Below are positions 6,643 to 8,678 of a stretch of DNA of 8,678 bases, piece by piece. The stretch is from Phyllobacteriaceae bacterium (GTDB lineage: Bacteria; Pseudomonadota; Alphaproteobacteria; Rhizobiales; Ancalomicrobiaceae). A program made the translations under genes and the position numbers. Position 1 is the first letter of the stretch. Every line of letters starts with the position of its first letter. The stretch lies in NCBI GenBank assembly GCA_012517025.1, contig JAAYVT010000122.1:1-8678 (forward strand), given 5' to 3'. The notes beneath the pieces were generated by a model. The model was not told the DNA's origin, made no database searches, and saw only the letters and a list, made by a program, of their open reading frames with translations.

Positions 6643-6850
6643 TCGGTCCTCTCGTCTGTCGATCGTCACGATGCCGCATCGACGACGCGATCGGAAGGGT
6701 CGCCGCCGGCGACGGATCGTTCGACGATGGCGACCCTCGGCGCGGCCGCACCGCGCCCGTCGGGCGGATGACGGCATTCGTCATCGCCGCCGGTCTGGCG
6801 CCGTCCGCGCCGGCGTGCTGGGATGCGCCGTCTCGCCGAAGGAGCCACCC
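6643..6850. promoter_or_regulatory. Divergent intergenic region between yqjG and the YcxB-like gene
   Basis: This 208-bp gap should hold promoters for both divergent genes, yet I find no TA dinucleotide in it, so no TATA-like -10 box exists in either direction. It holds a clean inverted repeat at 6767-6785 (GATGACG/CGTCATC, 5-nt spacer GCATT), extendable by GGCG/CGCC with a 2-nt bulge. It also has a smaller ATCGT/ACGAT repeat at 6716-6728 and an imperfect one around 6671-6685. The 6767 repeat could be an operator or a leader hairpin. Confidence 0.4.
6839..6844 (+). promoter_or_regulatory. Strong ribosome binding site deciding a GTG start
   Basis: AAGGAG is a near-perfect Shine-Dalgarno, 6 nt before the GTG at 6851. 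It selects GTG over any in-frame upstream ATG, since the upstream translation is Arg-rich and not protein-like. Confidence 0.8.
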
Positions 6851-7390
6851 GTGACCGTCGTCTGCCGCCCCTATCGTCTCGAGGACGCCGAGCGCGAACT
6901 GCTCTTCCGCCTGAAGCACGGTCGACGCCTGTCGATCACCCGCTTCGTCCTCGGCGTGATGTTCGGCGCGCTCGCCGTCGCCGGGATCCTCCACGTCGCC
7001 GTCGGCGGTGTGCTGGCCGAGATCGCCCCCGAGTGGGCGGCGGCGCGCACGACCGTCCCGATCCTCGCCTTGATCGCCACGCTCGTCGCCGGAGTGTTCT
7101 TCGCTCGCCGTATGGACGCCGCCATGGCGGTGGTGCCGGCGATGCCCGAGCAGACGGTGACGATCGCCCCCGACGGCATCCGGGTCGAGACCCCGGTGAG
7201 CGTCACCGATTGGCGCTGGACCGCCTGGACCCGCGTCCACGACGCCCCCGAGGCGCTGCTGCTGGAGGAACCGAGCGGCGCCATGCTGGTGCTCCCCGAC
7301 CGCGCCTTCGCCGACGCGGCCACCCGCGCGGCGGCGCGGGCGATGGTGGCGACGCACGTCCCGCCGGCCGAGGCGCCCGCGCAGGCGTGA
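6851..7390 (+). CDS. YcxB-like two-TM membrane protein of unknown function
   Basis: 179-residue protein starting at GTG. A short N-terminal segment (CRPYRLEDAERELLFRL) precedes two hydrophobic helices at about residues 31-56 and 68-85, separated by a short loop. The cytoplasmic C-terminal half has the pattern seen in YcxB-like (DUF4131-unrelated, PF14317-type) proteins: QTVTIAPDGIRVETP (101-115), then a Trp pair near DWRWTAW (120-126), a V-x-D/E turn, and LVLPDRAF (146-153), which matches the family's 'lPkraF' ending. The family assignment is from pattern memory and its function is not known. Both ends of the soluble domain would lie inside the cell. The gene is alone on its strand, divergent from yqjG and ending 2 bp from the uvrB stop. 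Confidence 0.75.
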   Translation: MTVVCRPYRLEDAERELLFRLKHGRRLSITRFVLGVMFGALAVAGILHVAVGGVLAEIAPEWAAARTTVPILALIATLVAGVFFARRMDAAMAVVPAMPEQTVTIAPDGIRVETPVSVTDWRWTAWTRVHDAPEALLLEEPSGAMLVLPDRAFADAATRAAARAMVATHVPPAEAPAQA

Positions 7391-7392
7391 CC

Positions 7393-8678
<1,286 letters not shown>

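Noticed and set aside
5620..6771. 383-codon open frame antisense to yqjG
   Set aside because: No family resemblance; mirrors the codon pattern of the real gene on the other strand.
6643..6777. 45-residue N-terminal extension of the glutathionyl-hydroquinone reductase
   Set aside because: Arg-rich, unlike homologues, which begin at the MPQLLNG-type start with a ribosome binding site.

Overview
The window is GC-rich (most third codon positions are G or C) and is packed with ordinary chromosomal genes. The UvrB fragment with a basic C-terminal tail, the Mrp/ApbC protein with a short N-terminal DUF59 domain, and the HAE-type RND permease all read like alphaproteobacterial, probably Hyphomicrobiales (Rhizobiales-like), proteins. 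That placement is inference from protein style; there is no rRNA or tRNA here to anchor it.

Layout, left to right: (1) the C-terminal ~93% of an RND efflux permease on + (2-2932, start outside the window); (2) a LacI-family repressor on - (2970-4004), tail-to-tail with the pump across a 37-bp gap; (3) a 399-bp divergent intergenic region (4005-4403) that is clearly AT-richer near the repressor and holds several inverted repeats and one good sigma-70-like promoter candidate; (4) mrp/apbC, an Fe-S cluster carrier ATPase, on + (4404-5507); (5) an 88-bp convergent gap with two hairpins; (6) a glutathionyl-hydroquinone reductase (xi-class GST, YqjG/Ecm4 family) on - (5596-6642); (7) a 208-bp divergent intergenic region with no TA dinucleotide and one clean hairpin; (8) a small two-TM YcxB-like membrane protein on + starting at GTG (6851-7390); (9) the C-terminal part of uvrB on - (7393-8676 and beyond), ending 2 bp from the membrane protein.

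Neighbouring genes alternate in strand at every junction, so no two complete genes here share an operon. The pump probably belongs to an operon whose membrane-fusion partner lies left of the window, and uvrB continues to the right. The functions (efflux, quinone detoxification by glutathione, Fe-S cluster delivery, nucleotide excision repair) could loosely be called stress-related, but nothing in the sequence ties them into one system. I see no mobile element, CRISPR array, prophage, toxin-antitoxin pair or RNA gene, and no convincing evidence of a new biological system. The least explained DNA is the regulatory region between the LacI-family gene and mrp.
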